Origin: Corticium candelabrum | Lineage: Eukaryota > Porifera > Homoscleromorpha > Homosclerophorida > Plakinidae | DNA: 64,000 nucleotides | NCBI RefSeq assembly: GCF_963422355.1 | Contig: NC_085087.1 | Span: forward strand, 5,983,709-6,047,708 | Reading direction: 5' to 3' | In this document: one piece after another, positions 33,311 through 44,367 of the stretch | How the letters are laid out: each line of letters opens with the position of its first letter | How positions within the stretch are numbered: position 1 is the stretch's first letter | The notes under the pieces: model-generated | The model's database searches: none | Told to the model about the DNA's origin: nothing | Seen by the model: the letters and a program-made list of their open reading frames with translations, nothing else | Made by a program: the position numbers and the translations under genes

Positions 33311-35398
33311 CAGTAGAGCCTCGCTAATCCGAATAGCTCTGTACCAGACTCCGTTCTTACCTGTTCGGATCACTGAATTTGTTCGGATTATCAGAATACG
33401 AAGCCTTGGAGACCCAGACATAGCCTTGACAATCCAGACCGTTTGCGCATACATATGTCAACAATTACATGCCTACGCAGGGACAAGAATTCTTGCAACG
33501 CAACTAACTAAGTAGGTAACCCAACAACAAGCAAAAGCAACTCATTTCTCAAAGTAGTCCGTCACCCGCGTCTGTTCAAGAGTGCTTAGTCTCTTTTTAG
33601 CTGCAAGGTCACGTAGGCTCCGAAGAACACTCAAGCTGTATTGAGTTGCTTCTGTCTGTTCCCGAAACCATGTCAAACAATCAGAGAGCATTTGAAATGC
33701 ACTGCCATGAGAGATGCCAGACTGGTTTGTGCTTGCATCATGATCAGAACTTTGCATTTCATCTTCATCTGCAGCAGTCTCTTCATCACGACCGTGAGCC
33801 AAGACTTCAGTGACAATTTCATCATCATCCAAATGAGTGTAACCAGGATCCAAATTGTCTACCATTAACCACTCCTCAATTTCTGTTGAAGTCATTTCAT
33901 AACCCAAAGCAGAGAAGAGAGGGGTCAAATTAGAAGAAGGCTCTTCAAATGACTCTCCTGATTCTGTGATGCCAGCAGGTTCCTGACTGCCTTCGTCAGG
34001 ATAAATGGGTAGAATCTTTCTCCAAGACAATCGAATTGTTCTAGGTGTAATTTCATCCCAACTAGCGGAAACTTTATCAGAAATTTCCATCATGTTGATT
34101 CCACAAACAAAGTCAATGATTGACACACCTCTATCATTTTGAAGAATAAGATCTTGAAGCATCTTTTTCCTGTATCGGCGTTTAATGGATACTAGCACAC
34201 CTTGATCCATGGGTTGAATTAACGAAGTGACATTCGGTGGAAGGAACTTTGCGATCACTTTGCCATCTGCTGATATCAGGTCTTCTTCATTCGGATGAGC
34301 AGAACAGTTGTCAAGCAGAAGGACAGCTTTATCATCCAAACCCTTTTCCCTTAACGTTTCCTGCACTACAGGAACAAACTTATGATGGAACCAGTCAGAA
34401 AATATTCCTGTGTTCACCCAAGCATTAGACTGGTTGTAGTAACTCACTGGCAAGTGATCACGATTGACGTTTTTGAAACAACGAGGATTCTTGGATTTAC
34501 CTATCAAGACCAAGGGTAGTTTTATGCTACCAGACGCGTTTGAGCAGGCACTGATGGTAACACGGTCCTTTTGAGTCTTGCGCCCATCAGCAGACCTCTC
34601 AAAGTGACCAGCAAGCGTTTTCTGAGGCAGCAGCTTATGGTACAAACCTGACTCGTCACAGTTGAATATTTGTTCAGTGCTGTAATCACTATCCTTGACA
34701 AAAGCTTGGAAACGTAACACAAACTGATCAGCAGCTGGTTTATCGGCAGACAGCTTTTCTCCTTGTAAGGCCAGCTGTCTAATGCAATGACGCTTACAAA
34801 ATCTCCAAAGCCAACCAGACGAGGCAACAAAGTTGCCGAAATCCTCTTCTTGAGAAGACTCCTTTAATTTCTCGTGAAGCTGCAAGGCCTTTGCTTGTAG
34901 TAGTGGGCCTGATACAGGAATGCCTTTCTCGCGCGTCTGCCGAAACCACATGAAAACAGCCCTCTCCAGCTCCTCGTAAGTAGAAAGCTTCATTGTTTTG
35001 GCAAGTCGACTCGTTCCCATTTCGGTTAGCTTCCTTTCGTATTGCCTCAGTTCAGACTCTTTCCTCTTGATATCGCTAATGGTGCTTCGACCGATTCCAT
35101 ATCGTTCACACAGCACAGAATAGGAGGCACTTCCCAGTTCATCCAGTATTGCTACCTTCTGCTCTATTGTTAGAGTCTTGTGAGCCCGTTTTGTCTTCTT
35201 TGTTATATCTTTGTCTGACGACATGAGAACGTGTACCCGGATATGATCAGATGTTTGTTATTTCCCGGATATGAAAGGACGTTTGCACAAGGCCTCGGAA
35301 TTCTAAATGCTCTCTGGAAACTCGAGGTCAAGCAGTTAGGGACATTCGGATTAGCGAGGGTTCGGATTAACGAGGTTCGGATTAGCGAGGCTCTACTG
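33311..35398 (-). mobile_element. Complete Tigger/pogo-type DNA transposon
   Basis: The ends are 23-bp perfect inverted repeats starting CAGTAGAGCCTCGCTAATCC (33,311-33,333 and 35,376-35,398), flanked on both sides by TA, the pogo/Tigger target duplication. Subterminal repeats of TTCGGATTAnCGAGG occur at about 35,346, 35,361 and 35,376. The element is 2,088 bp, holds one intact transposase gene, and is missing from the inverted duplicate arm near 49,190. Perfect ends and an open frame suggest recent activity. Confidence 0.93.
33542..35224 (-). CDS. Tigger/Jerky-type pogo transposase, intact
   Basis: 560 residues in one exon, the usual length for Tigger proteins. Residues about 15-60 form the Psq/CENP-B N-terminal helix-turn-helix (LTIEQKVAILDEL, YGIGRSTISDIKR). 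Residues about 75-155 are the CENPB-type DNA-binding domain (FMWFRQTREKGIPVSG, GWLWRFCKRH). The DDE_1 catalytic domain follows with Asp190 (IFNCDESGL), Asp305 (LLLDNCSAH) and Asp340 (IQPMDQGV), a complete triad. The C-terminus is acidic (about residues 445-500) and ends in a short helical region. No stop or frameshift is present. The ATG lies about 170 bases inside the element's end. It catalyses cut-and-paste movement at TA sites. Host domestication is possible but unlikely, since the terminal repeats are still perfect. Confidence 0.95.
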   Translation of the reverse strand: MSSDKDITKKTKRAHKTLTIEQKVAILDELGSASYSVLCERYGIGRSTISDIKRKESELRQYERKLTEMGTSRLAKTMKLSTYEELERAVFMWFRQTREKGIPVSGPLLQAKALQLHEKLKESSQEEDFGNFVASSGWLWRFCKRHCIRQLALQGEKLSADKPAADQFVLRFQAFVKDSDYSTEQIFNCDESGLYHKLLPQKTLAGHFERSADGRKTQKDRVTISACSNASGSIKLPLVLIGKSKNPRCFKNVNRDHLPVSYYNQSNAWVNTGIFSDWFHHKFVPVVQETLREKGLDDKAVLLLDNCSAHPNEEDLISADGKVIAKFLPPNVTSLIQPMDQGVLVSIKRRYRKKMLQDLILQNDRGVSIIDFVCGINMMEISDKVSASWDEITPRTIRLSWRKILPIYPDEGSQEPAGITESGESFEEPSSNLTPLFSALGYEMTSTEIEEWLMVDNLDPGYTHLDDDEIVTEVLAHGRDEETAADEDEMQSSDHDASTNQSGISHGSAFQMLSDCLTWFREQTEATQYSLSVLRSLRDLAAKKRLSTLEQTRVTDYFEK

Positions 35399-35399
35399 T

Positions 35400-36560
35400 A
35401 CTAACAAGTAAAAATAGATAGTCATAGATCAGCAATACAACACCTAAGGTCACAATATAACATGACTACCCAGGATTAACGAACAATAACCATTCAATTA
35501 AGGCTGCACTAAACAGTCACGTTGATATGTTATAATTTACTGATATTGTATTATTGCTTTGGGCGTGGCACCTCTCTTGCATTTCAGGCAAAGTGTTGAT
35601 GTGTCTAGCTTGAATGTAGGTTTACACATTTAGCAGCAGTAGACACGTTTCCTAAATTATTGGTAATCATGTATGCTGGTTTAGACGATGACTACATGTG
35701 TGGCAGAAACGTGTAATAGACGTAGAATAGATAAGCAAGCACGCACAAGCATCTGCTCTATAGAATCTAATTATGAGCAGGAACAGTTGCCTAGCAACAT
35801 ATCAGACTATAACAATCTACCGCAGTAGACACACTTACTAGATCCGGCTCAGCTCTAGCCTCGAGAAATGGACTATGACACTCACAACACTTTCACATAT
35901 CGATGCTACTTTGTCTTGTAACTTTGGGTTGAGTCGCACTACTGGCCTGCATGCTCGTATATCGACGTAAATAGCATGTAAATAGGTGTAAAATATGAAG
36001 ACACGTTATTTTTCGTAATTTACGATCTTTGTAATTTACGCCTCAAAGTGCATGCGCAAAACTACACTACAGACGAAAATACGACTTAGGATTGTAAATT
36101 AGGAAAAATTTACGCTTCTTGGTATTTTACGTCAATTTACGAGCGTGTGGGGCGAACAGTGAAGCACCGTGTTTGTTTAGTCGTTAACCCAAAGCGACTA
36201 TTTCCATGAGGTTAGGACAGAGATAAGGGACGCTGTAGCGTGCAAGCAAGCAACTAGCATCCAGGAGAATTGGAAGCAAACATGTTTGGATTACACGATG
36301 ACGACGTAATTTGCCTAATGTCTTGTCTCATACAATGTCTGCTAGGGTTAGATGACGGTTACCTGTATAATGAAGCTTGTCTTGATCTCGTTCACCTCTC
36401 GTTTTAACTTGTCTATTCATCGAGAAATCAGTCGCAGGACCGACTTTGTCCCACCGGAAGTCTAGGCCAGGACAGCGAGTCTGCTCGTAACTCTCATTGT
36501 GCCACTTCCGTATAGATATAGGTGTGTAGACCACGTTCTCTCTCTAAAACAACCTGATTT
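35400..36560. other. Flank of the Tigger element with duplicated segment R4
   Basis: 35,455-35,775 recurs inverted at 48,100-48,425. In the orientation of the 48-kb copy it can be read as a short Cys-rich peptide (CCQICKPTF...LCQKCKRG) of unknown origin. 35,970-36,140 is rich in ATTTACG and its complement. No gene model is supported. Confidence 0.5.
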
Positions 36561-36579
36561 TATTCACTGCATGCTTTTG

Positions 36580-37740
36580 AACTCTGTTTATTGTCAGGCT
36601 ATGAGATCGCTGCCTTTTTAACCAAACTTTGTGACCAAATTTTGCAAGCATTGGGTGTGGCTTGTATCTGATTAGAGTAGAGTATCGAACATTGAGCAAA
36701 TCCTGACCTTGTATTTCTTCACCTTTTTAGTAGTCGTTTGGCATTGCTCACATCTCTGTCAAAGAACCGATTTGACTGACCAAGTGGTCGTACTTGTTAC
36801 AAGGTGGGAGGTAGTTGTGGTTGTCAATGCTTGGAAGTGTGGCTGGCCTAATTGACAAATCATTGAAACCAAATTTAGATGCATTGGATCTCTGCTACAC
36901 AGACCTCGTTAATTTGACCACGTATGTCGCTAGTTTTCGTTGACTAACACGATTGTTGAATTAGGACCCATGTAAATCGCTTTCTCGAATACGTACCTTT
37001 GAAAGTGACTGTGTTGGATTATCCGGGTGTTGGAATAACGAGATCCGACTGTAGACGCATGCTCATATGATTACACAGGAGGGACAATTTTCATTGGCAT
37101 CTTCAAATGTTTGAGAATATCAGTAAGTAATAATTTCTTGTGCAAGCACTAGTGGGTGATATCGCGAAGAACCACAGATGACCCAGTATAGATAAGAGTT
37201 ATTTTCTAAGGAGCTATGGAAGTTCCTACATCTCCTAGAGCAGGACAAACCCACTGCTGTGATGATAACATGCATGAGGTGGCAAGGTCTGTGTGTTTTC
37301 CTAGATATTTACACTGAGTGTGCGTAGAGCTTTCTCTACGTGTTTTCCGATAGTTTTCTCATCCCATCTTGTTGTGTTTTAGTTTTCTATCTGCATGAAT
37401 TTGGTGAAAAATACTCATCTAAAGTGTTTCTGTAGTATCAGTGAGCAGTTTAGCCATAACTACACACCCTGTGCGAAGTGTCCATAGGTCTTTTTCAGGT
37501 GCTGGCTTGTGGTCATGAGGTTTCCAATGGAATATGTAAATTTTAGGTGTTCATTTCGGGTTTTGTTGTTTGAAATTACTGTGGAGCTTTTATCTCTACT
37601 GGAAAGTAGAGTGATTAGGAAACTATACTTGGTGGTATCTTGTTAAACTACATTGTTTATATAAACACAATATACATGAAGTATATTACACTCACTCAGC
37701 CATCTGTTTTTGGTCTTACAGGAATCTTATCTTTGACAGG
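36580..37740 (+). repeat. Duplicated block R2, copy I
   Basis: A direct copy lies at 62,600-64,000 and a short inverted part at 47,490-47,715. Shared landmarks are TTGATTTGACTGACCA-like, GGTGGGAG..GTTGTGGTTGTCAATG and TTTTCCGATAGTTTTCTCATC. It contains a pogo-like MITE at 36,897-37,051. No coding sequence is recognised. Confidence 0.8.
36897..37051. mobile_element. Short pogo-like MITE, copy I
   Basis: The ends ACAGACCTCGTTAATTTGAC and (in complement) CAGTCGGATCTCGTTATTCC are flanked by TA. Same insertion as 62,931-63,086 within the duplicated block. It has no coding capacity. Confidence 0.7.
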
Positions 37741-37869
37741 TGTAACTGTAAATGACATGCAGATGATAGTTATGAACTTTTCCAATACAAAATTAGTCTA
37801 ATTTTATTTTTCTGTGATTCCAGGAGGCAATCGATCGAGTTGCAAGATTGAAGTTTAATGTGCATTGAT

Positions 37870-40800
37870 TGGTGTATGTATTATTATAGGTAAGTTTTGC
37901 TGTTGGTTGCTTGGCTCTATAATAGACTATCTTTCATAAGTCAAGTTAGGTGACATAGATTCAATATTTATTAGACATTGAATACTAATTATAAGTAGCT
38001 GCAAGTTCTGATCAAGTGTTGGAATGTCTTTGTGTTTGTGACAAGAATGATTTGTGTGCATGGACTTCTTGTATCATGATCAACAGTAGTTTTGATTTCA
38101 TATTTTATTGTTTTGTATGCTTGTGTTAATATTAATTATTTTGTAGTGGACAAGAAATTGAGACTGCAATGGTTTTATGTCAGATAAACAGCTTACTGTA
38201 TATCTGCACATTTTTAGGAATTTACTATAGGAGAGCTAGCTGTGAAAAATTGATGAGTGAGAGAGTTAACTAACATTGGAAATTCCATCTTGATTTCTGT
38301 ATATAAACCAGTTGCAGTAGGCGTGAACCTACTCACGTGTGCACATGCTGGAGGACAGTCAGGACTTTATTATGCAATGAAAACTTCTGTGCTGTTGTGG
38401 GTTATGGCAACCGTGCTGATTTTGACAGAGACATTAGTTTCGTTTGTTTGCCAGCGATAGTGACGGTTAGAAGTGAGAAATTTCGAAAACTGACGGAACC
38501 GCAACGAGGGGCTTGGATCACTGCAATCAACAGAAAGACCTGAAACTGATCAGTTTGAATTACACACACGTCTGTTCCCTTCACTTTGTCACAACAGAAG
38601 ACCAAACGAATCCGGATTAGGTTCCTAGTCAAAAACTGCGATATTCATCAAGGCATTCATTGACGACAGAACGGTACAAACGAGTACATCAAAGGGATGC
38701 AAAGAGACTATGATTAGAAGAAGACGACGAAATCATCCCTCCACTTAATTGCAGTGCATGTGCAACTGAAATTACAGACGGCATTGAAACTGATGACAAT
38801 GTAGTGCATTGGAGCGATAGCATGCTTGCAAACCTAGTAGTGAAGATGTTGACAGGCTAAAGAAGCCGTTGCACTCTCTTCAGGAGGAACTGGCAACAAT
38901 CTGGCATTCCGATTTCAAAACAGTTTGCTTTCGGAGAGAAATTCTTCCAGCAAGGATGCAGGTTGTCGCTGCGGCCACACGTCAACGTCCTCTGACAACT
39001 CGCTGAGGGAAATTTCGTAAAGGTCTCGACCATGAGCATACTGCAATTTAGCATATTGTAGCGGCGTCGGTTGTCGGAATCTAACAATCTAACAATCTGT
39101 CGCGATAACCGAGAAACCAGGTCTCTAACTTATCGAAAATGTCCCAGCTGGCAGCGGTTGTGTCGCACTTCCAGCTGATTAGATGACTCCGTAACTGTTG
39201 GGTCTTGGTGCCTCTAGAAATAATTTTGCAGTCTTGTGGACCATGTGTTGCTGTATTATTGTTCCACTGTCATCTCTGAAGAGAGTCAAATTAGGGACTC
39301 TAAACATTTTGTAGCCACTTGGTACGTCATAATTGTCACATGTTTATTAAGCTGCTGTTGTTTTCAGCTGTTGGTAAACTGAGGTATTATTTGATGGAAG
39401 CGGGAAGGTTGGATGGACGTAAATTATTTGAATCTTTTGACTTACAAAGATATGTATTTCTTGAGAAACATCCTAAAACAGCATTGTATGTCTAAATGTG
39501 TCAAATCAGCATGTGTGTGAATCAATTTTGTCTTGATTTTTTTGCAGCCTTACAATGGTTGGAAGAAATGCCTTATGGAAGAAGGGAAAAACGATGAAGT
39601 AGAAAATTTCTCTTTGAAGCTGTTGACATTGATGCAGTTTTCTCAATGAAAATCAGTCCTACAAATCTGCAGTCAGAATTTCCTCATTTCTCTTTTACCT
39701 GCATCTCTTACAGTTGCTGATTTTTCAGCATTGATTTCATGATCAAAATGTCTCTTTAATACTGCTGACTACACACGTGCTCAACGTGCTCCATTTGAAG
39801 GTCTTTGAATCCTCAATATTAACAAGCAGTTTAGCAACAGCAGATAGAGATCAGAAGGTCTGATATTTGAATAGAAGATTGATGTTGTGATTATTGAGTT
39901 TGTTTTGCAGTTAACCATCTACTAACGAGACTGAGTGCTGTCCAACAGCAACAATCTGAAGAGACAATTATTCCTGAAGGGAAAGAATGAGTTGAAGAGA
40001 CATGCAGATGGTGAGGACAATGATTGGCCTTGTAAACATTCTTCCTCTTTTGCTCCCTTCATTCCTCTTGTTCGTTTCGTTTTGCTTTTGTTCTCTCGCT
40101 CTTCCTCTCCCTCTCTTTCTTCCTCTTCAGGCCTCTTTCTTACCCTCTCCCTTTTCGTGTGTGTACAGTATGTGCTCGTGTGTGTCTGTAGCTTAATTAC
40201 AGGCTGTGAAATAACGGCTGGCTACAAACAATGCCTTTGGTCGACCAAATAAGAGGTTGCCATTGACATGACCAATTTGATAAGAATGGCAGTTATGGCT
40301 GTGAGTGGCCCATAGTTCTAACTAGGACCGGCTTTGCCGGCTGGAGCCAATCTGTGCCGGCTGTGGCTGGCTGTAAACTTATCGTTATGCCAACAAGAAT
40401 ATCCCTACTTACCAGTGTAAGGGACGTGCATAGACTGGAACCCTTCATATGCAATCTCCTACGTCTGTAGTAATGTAAGATGACGTTTCACTTTCACCCT
40501 GCTTTTGTTGGTACGATATACATGCCTATGTAAATGCACACTTTCTAATCCGAGATATACAGGCTATCATACCAAATTTCGAGGACCATAATTTGGGAAT
40601 GACCAACAAATATAAGTGAGAGCAGGAGCGCTCCTGACGAACATTGTAACACAGTCGAGAAACTGCCTGAATTGTTTTCAAAATGGAAGTTGTCATGAGA
40701 TTGGCTTATTGTTCGTCACACTGCAGACGGCATTCGTATGTTCTGTTCTGTCTGCTTGACGCAGCGGCCAAGGTCAAGTGGTGGAGGACGTTTTGCTATT

Positions 40801-41520
40801 GCCTGGTGGATAACAGGATGTAGGAGAGTGAAGTTGCACTCTGTGAAAGATCATGAGGCATGTGCAGCTCATCGAGAAGCTATTGAGACTGATTTGAAGC
40901 GAAGACAAATGGAAAGAACGAGTGGGTTTGGTGCTGCTGTCACAAAACGTAACCTTCTCATGAATGACAGATGCGACCGCACTGTGGTGTGTGTGTTGAA
41001 AGCTTTATACTGGATCGCCAAAGAGGATATTTCACTAAGAAAGTGGCATTCAAGGACCTTTTGGTGCAAGTAGCAGCAGGCTTTGTACCATTCATGTTAT
41101 TTCTTATTTTCATGAAATTGATGTCAACAACCATGGTCCTGTGTGGTGAACAATGGAAGTGACACCATGGACTATTTGTGACGTCATAGTGTGTTGTGAC
41201 GTCATAGTCTGTTTATGATGTCATAACTATTGCCGGCTGGTGAAAATGCCTTGTTAGAACACTGTGGCCGATTAATTTGAATTCCTTATTTCAGGGTCTG
41301 TAAAATATAGTCATGAAAGAAAAAGTCATACTTTGGGGTGAAATTGTCCAGGATACTCAGGTTTAATGGTTACATTTCTGGAAACTGGCCTTTTGGACTC
41401 AGCAAAAATAATGTTCTACTGGAAACAGGTATGTTGGTGTCTATTGTGTCCAAGTTAGAACTGTGCTATAGTCAGTGGCTTTTAGTTGGGGCCATGGATG
41501 TCTCTAACCAAGCTCTAGTC
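37870..41520 (+). repeat. Duplicated block R3, copy I
   Basis: It recurs inverted at 56,135-59,065, including its internal hAT element. The left copy has extra sequence (about 38,460-39,150) missing from the right. Scattered open frames (for example 39,935-40,252) are not splice-coherent. Any host gene in the block is not recognisable to me. Confidence 0.75.
40311..41264 (+). mobile_element. hAT-type element with only the N-terminal zinc-finger exon, copy I
   Basis: The terminal inverted repeats are imperfect: CATAGTTCTAACTAGG at the left and, in complement, CAGTGTTCTAACAAGG at the right, with GTGGCC beside both ends. Inside, the frame 40,738-41,073 encodes a TTF/ZNF862-like finger: MFCSVC, then WITGCRRVKLHSVKDHE, CAAHREA. 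This is the N-terminal part of a class of hAT transposases. The catalytic and dimerisation parts are absent, so it is non-autonomous. Three GTCATAGT-type short repeats lie near its right end (41,180-41,225). Confidence 0.65.
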
Positions 41521-41714
41521 TAGGTGGCTGATAGATCAGTAGTACCAACCCAGAACTTATTGTAGCTCACAGAGGATTGAATAGTAGGGCTCTTCCATTT
41601 GTCTAGTTGTGCGTGCATGTATTTATATTGTGTGTGTATGTGTATTGTGCTTTCTCACTTGATATAGTTTAATATAGTTTACTGTTTCTTATAGCATCTC
41701 ACAACAGTGAATGG

Positions 41715-42170
41715 CTCAAATTAGCAGCCAAATCACTAACTGGTGAAGCTGTTGAATTGAAAGCAAAATCGTCTGATACTGTTGCCACCTTGAAGCGTCA
41801 ATTGCAAACCAAAGATGACTCTTCATCATGGGATCTACTACTGGTTTGAAATGAGAAGCAACTACACAATGAGCAGACATTGGCTGATGCAGGAGCAATT
41901 GATGGAACAATGCCGAGTATCGTTTTTTGCCCTTGTGAGTTGATCTTCTATTCAATACATTATAGTATACAAATTGTAATGATGGCACATGTATGGTTGT
42001 AGGTGGTGTGACAGACATGGGAGTCGATGTAGGTGAATTGTTTGTTCAAGCATTATCACTAGGCCAGAGCAGTCGAAGTAAGTCAAGTCAAGACTGTCAT
42101 TGTTGGCAGAAACAGAACAGGCAAAACGTTTCTTAAACGATCCTTGCTCAGACAGAAGTTTCATTTTTAG
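41715..42170 (+). pseudogene. Ubiquitin-like domain and P-loop fragment
   Basis: 41,715-41,938 reads LAAKSLTGEAVELKAKSSDT, VATLKRQLQ, then after a TGA (41,847-41,849) NEKQLHNEQTLADAGAID: the beta-grasp pattern of ubiquitin-like domains. A short exon-like piece follows (GVTDMGVDVGELFVQALSLG near 42,003-42,077). 42,087-42,170 reads VKTVIVGRNRTGKTFLKRSL, a GxxxxGKT Walker A loop as in Ras-like or ROCO GTPases, ending in a TAG. Together they look like a decayed multidomain signalling gene. The Ubl call is moderately safe; the GTPase call rests on one motif. Confidence 0.5.
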
Positions 42171-42509
42171 ACAAAAATGATTAGACATACCTAGAGCAGT
42201 CGTTCGTGCACTGCATGACCTAGTGCAAAGGGTTCAGGTAGTGAAGGTGAGAAGAGCAGATCACCCACATCTTGACAGTCAACTTGAGCTTGACTTGACA
42301 ATCAATAGAGAATGTATAGCGACTGATACTAGAGAAAGCAGCGTGGACACAGACAAACTTGCATGATGAAGCGACAGTTCGAACCGAAGGGATGCTTGTG
42401 CTATTCAAGATTTCCGAAGTGATCCTGAGCAGGTAGATTTGATAGTTCAAGGTACCATTTTGGATTTGTGAAGACATGAACCACTTTTTTCTGGTTAATC
42501 TCAGTTTCT

Positions 42510-42785
42510 AGGCAGGGGCGTAGAATGACCTCTAGAAATGGGGGGCTAAACTTCACGATGCTACAAGACACTCTCACTTTTATGGACACGCCCATTTTAT
42601 TTGGCTTCTAATTGACTGGTGCAGTAGAATCAGTGGCAGATCCAGACTGGAAAAAGGACGGTGTATATACTATATATAGCTTTGGTCCTCACCCGTATTT
42701 ACAGTCCACAATTTTTATGACCACACCTACAAATGATGGGGCTATGGCCCGGTCTAGCCCATGCCACGCTTCGCCCTTGTTTTAG
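42510..42785 (-). mobile_element. Half copy of the foldback element
   Basis: It matches one outer arm of 22,721-23,940: GACACGCCCA, the TGTATATACTATA block, the ACAGTCCACAATTTT block and CTACAAATGATG, then TAGCCCATGCCACGC as at 22,700. The opposite arm is not present nearby. Confidence 0.7.
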
Positions 42786-42873
42786 GTGACACTGCCAAGT
42801 TATTCTACGTTTTTTCTGCTGACTCGGAACCAATTTCAGTTGACAACCACTGATAGAGACAAACTATGATAAT

Positions 42874-43374
42874 GTGTCTTTATGGGCATCCATGACTTTT
42901 TGGCAGGAGGTGAACATAATCTTGAAGGCCTTTGCTCTGGTGATTACATTGGCATGTCAAAGGAATGTGCATCACCAATTGCTGATTGGTACACCTGTCA
43001 ATGATGCAGACAAAGAAATGATTAAGCAACAGAATCAATTTCTGTTTAAAAAGTTTTGCAATAAAGCATTTCAGAAGGACATCTTGCAACCATCTGACCA
43101 GCATGATGATTGCAATTGGTTCTTTTGTGGTGAGAATTCAGTGTCTGATCCTGACAGTCTAAGTGAAGATGCAAGTACGAGTGCAGTGAAGCAACTCATT
43201 GAAGAGATGGAACCAATTTATCATGCAAGAAATATATTATTGTCACCATTGACACACAACAGCCACTTCATGAAATTGCATTTCTGTGTATACAGACATG
43301 GTCACATTCGTCTGTTGATTGTTAAAGTGGTTCATGAAGTGAAGACACCTAGCCTTGTCCCCAGACTCACGTGA
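42874..43374 (+). CDS. Open frame of unknown function, MITE at its 3' end
   Basis: 166 codons, a mixture of ordinary residues with no repeat bias (KKFCNKAFQKDILQPSDQ, DDCNWFFCGE, QLIEEMEPIYHARN). I recognise no domain. The last residues come from a 112-bp MITE that begins at 43,350, so the original frame probably continued beyond it. It lies downstream of the Ubl/P-loop fragment and might be a later exon of the same gene. No RNA support is available. Confidence 0.3.
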   Translation: MSLWASMTFWQEVNIILKAFALVITLACQRNVHHQLLIGTPVNDADKEMIKQQNQFLFKKFCNKAFQKDILQPSDQHDDCNWFFCGENSVSDPDSLSEDASTSAVKQLIEEMEPIYHARNILLSPLTHNSHFMKLHFCVYRHGHIRLLIVKVVHEVKTPSLVPRLT

Positions 43375-43461
43375 GCCTAGCAGTGTCCAGTTCCCGTATG
43401 ACACTTTCAGCCTCACGGAACCGGACACTGCCAGGCTCACGTGAGTCTGGGGACGAGGCTA
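43350..43461. mobile_element. 112-bp hairpin MITE with 8-bp target duplication
   Basis: The ends TAGCCTTGTCCCCAGACTCA and, in complement, TAGCCTCGTCCCCAGACTCA continue as inverted repeats for about 45 bp, so the whole element folds on itself. AAGACACC is duplicated exactly on both sides (43,342-43,349 and 43,462-43,469). An 8-bp duplication indicates a hAT-class mechanism. It inserted into coding-like sequence. Confidence 0.88.
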
Positions 43462-43469
43462 AAGACACC

Positions 43470-44360
43470 GGGGTTGCCTCATTTTCAGTTTTGATTGAAT
43501 ATTACTGTGGATATCAACAGGTTGGTATGAACACAAACCATTAAGAAGACAAAAGCTCAACGTACAACTGACTGTCGATGAGAAAGTTGCACTCTTGCTT
43601 TTACGACCATACAGATGATGTAGCAAGAACACAACAACAATCACTGACATTAAGAACACGTACAGAGCAAATGTACATAAGATGACTTCATGGATGTTAC
43701 TGAAAAACTTTCACTGTTGACAGAAGCTTGTCGTGAAATGGAATTTACATTAACAAGACAAAGATGTTAGAATAAGAAAACAAAGATGACTGCTTTATGC
43801 AAGCTGCAACAGCATTGAATACGTGGACTAATGGATTTGGTTACGGAGCAAATCTGGAAACAACGAAGAAGCACTAGAAGTCCAAACCCTCGACTGGTAT
43901 GCACCTTGAAGTAAATTAGTCACGCTATGACAAAATCGTATGATGTGGGTAATAAATAAGTAGCATTATTGAAATGGTCACAGGTCGAGCTGGAGGTAGG
44001 TCACGTGACTGGCTGCTGTGTACAATATGTATACACTAACAGGGCATTCCATCAAATTTTCATCAAACTTACTACAGTATCACACTGATATTATCTGTGA
44101 TGACAGTCTTGTCGTGTGTGGGGGTGGTACTAAGGAACACATGACTGTGGTAAGTTCAATGAGCTATTTTACACCTGAAAGACAACCATCGGCATACACT
44201 GTATGAACGGGACCCGAGATCACTCAATTCATAGACATTGAAGTGTTAATTAATATCCAGTCTGTTAATTGGTCTGCATTTATAAATGGGTAACCCAATT
44301 GCAAGGTAGTTCCCCAAACAAATTAGTTCCTAGCCTCCTCGATCTACGACCCAGTGGTGT
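43470..44360. other. Stretch with no recognised gene
   Basis: It contains a copy of the roughly 90-base repeat (43,865-43,950) also present at 14,508 and, inverted, at 50,535. No gene is supported. Confidence 0.4.
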
Positions 44361-44367
44361 AGTCTTC

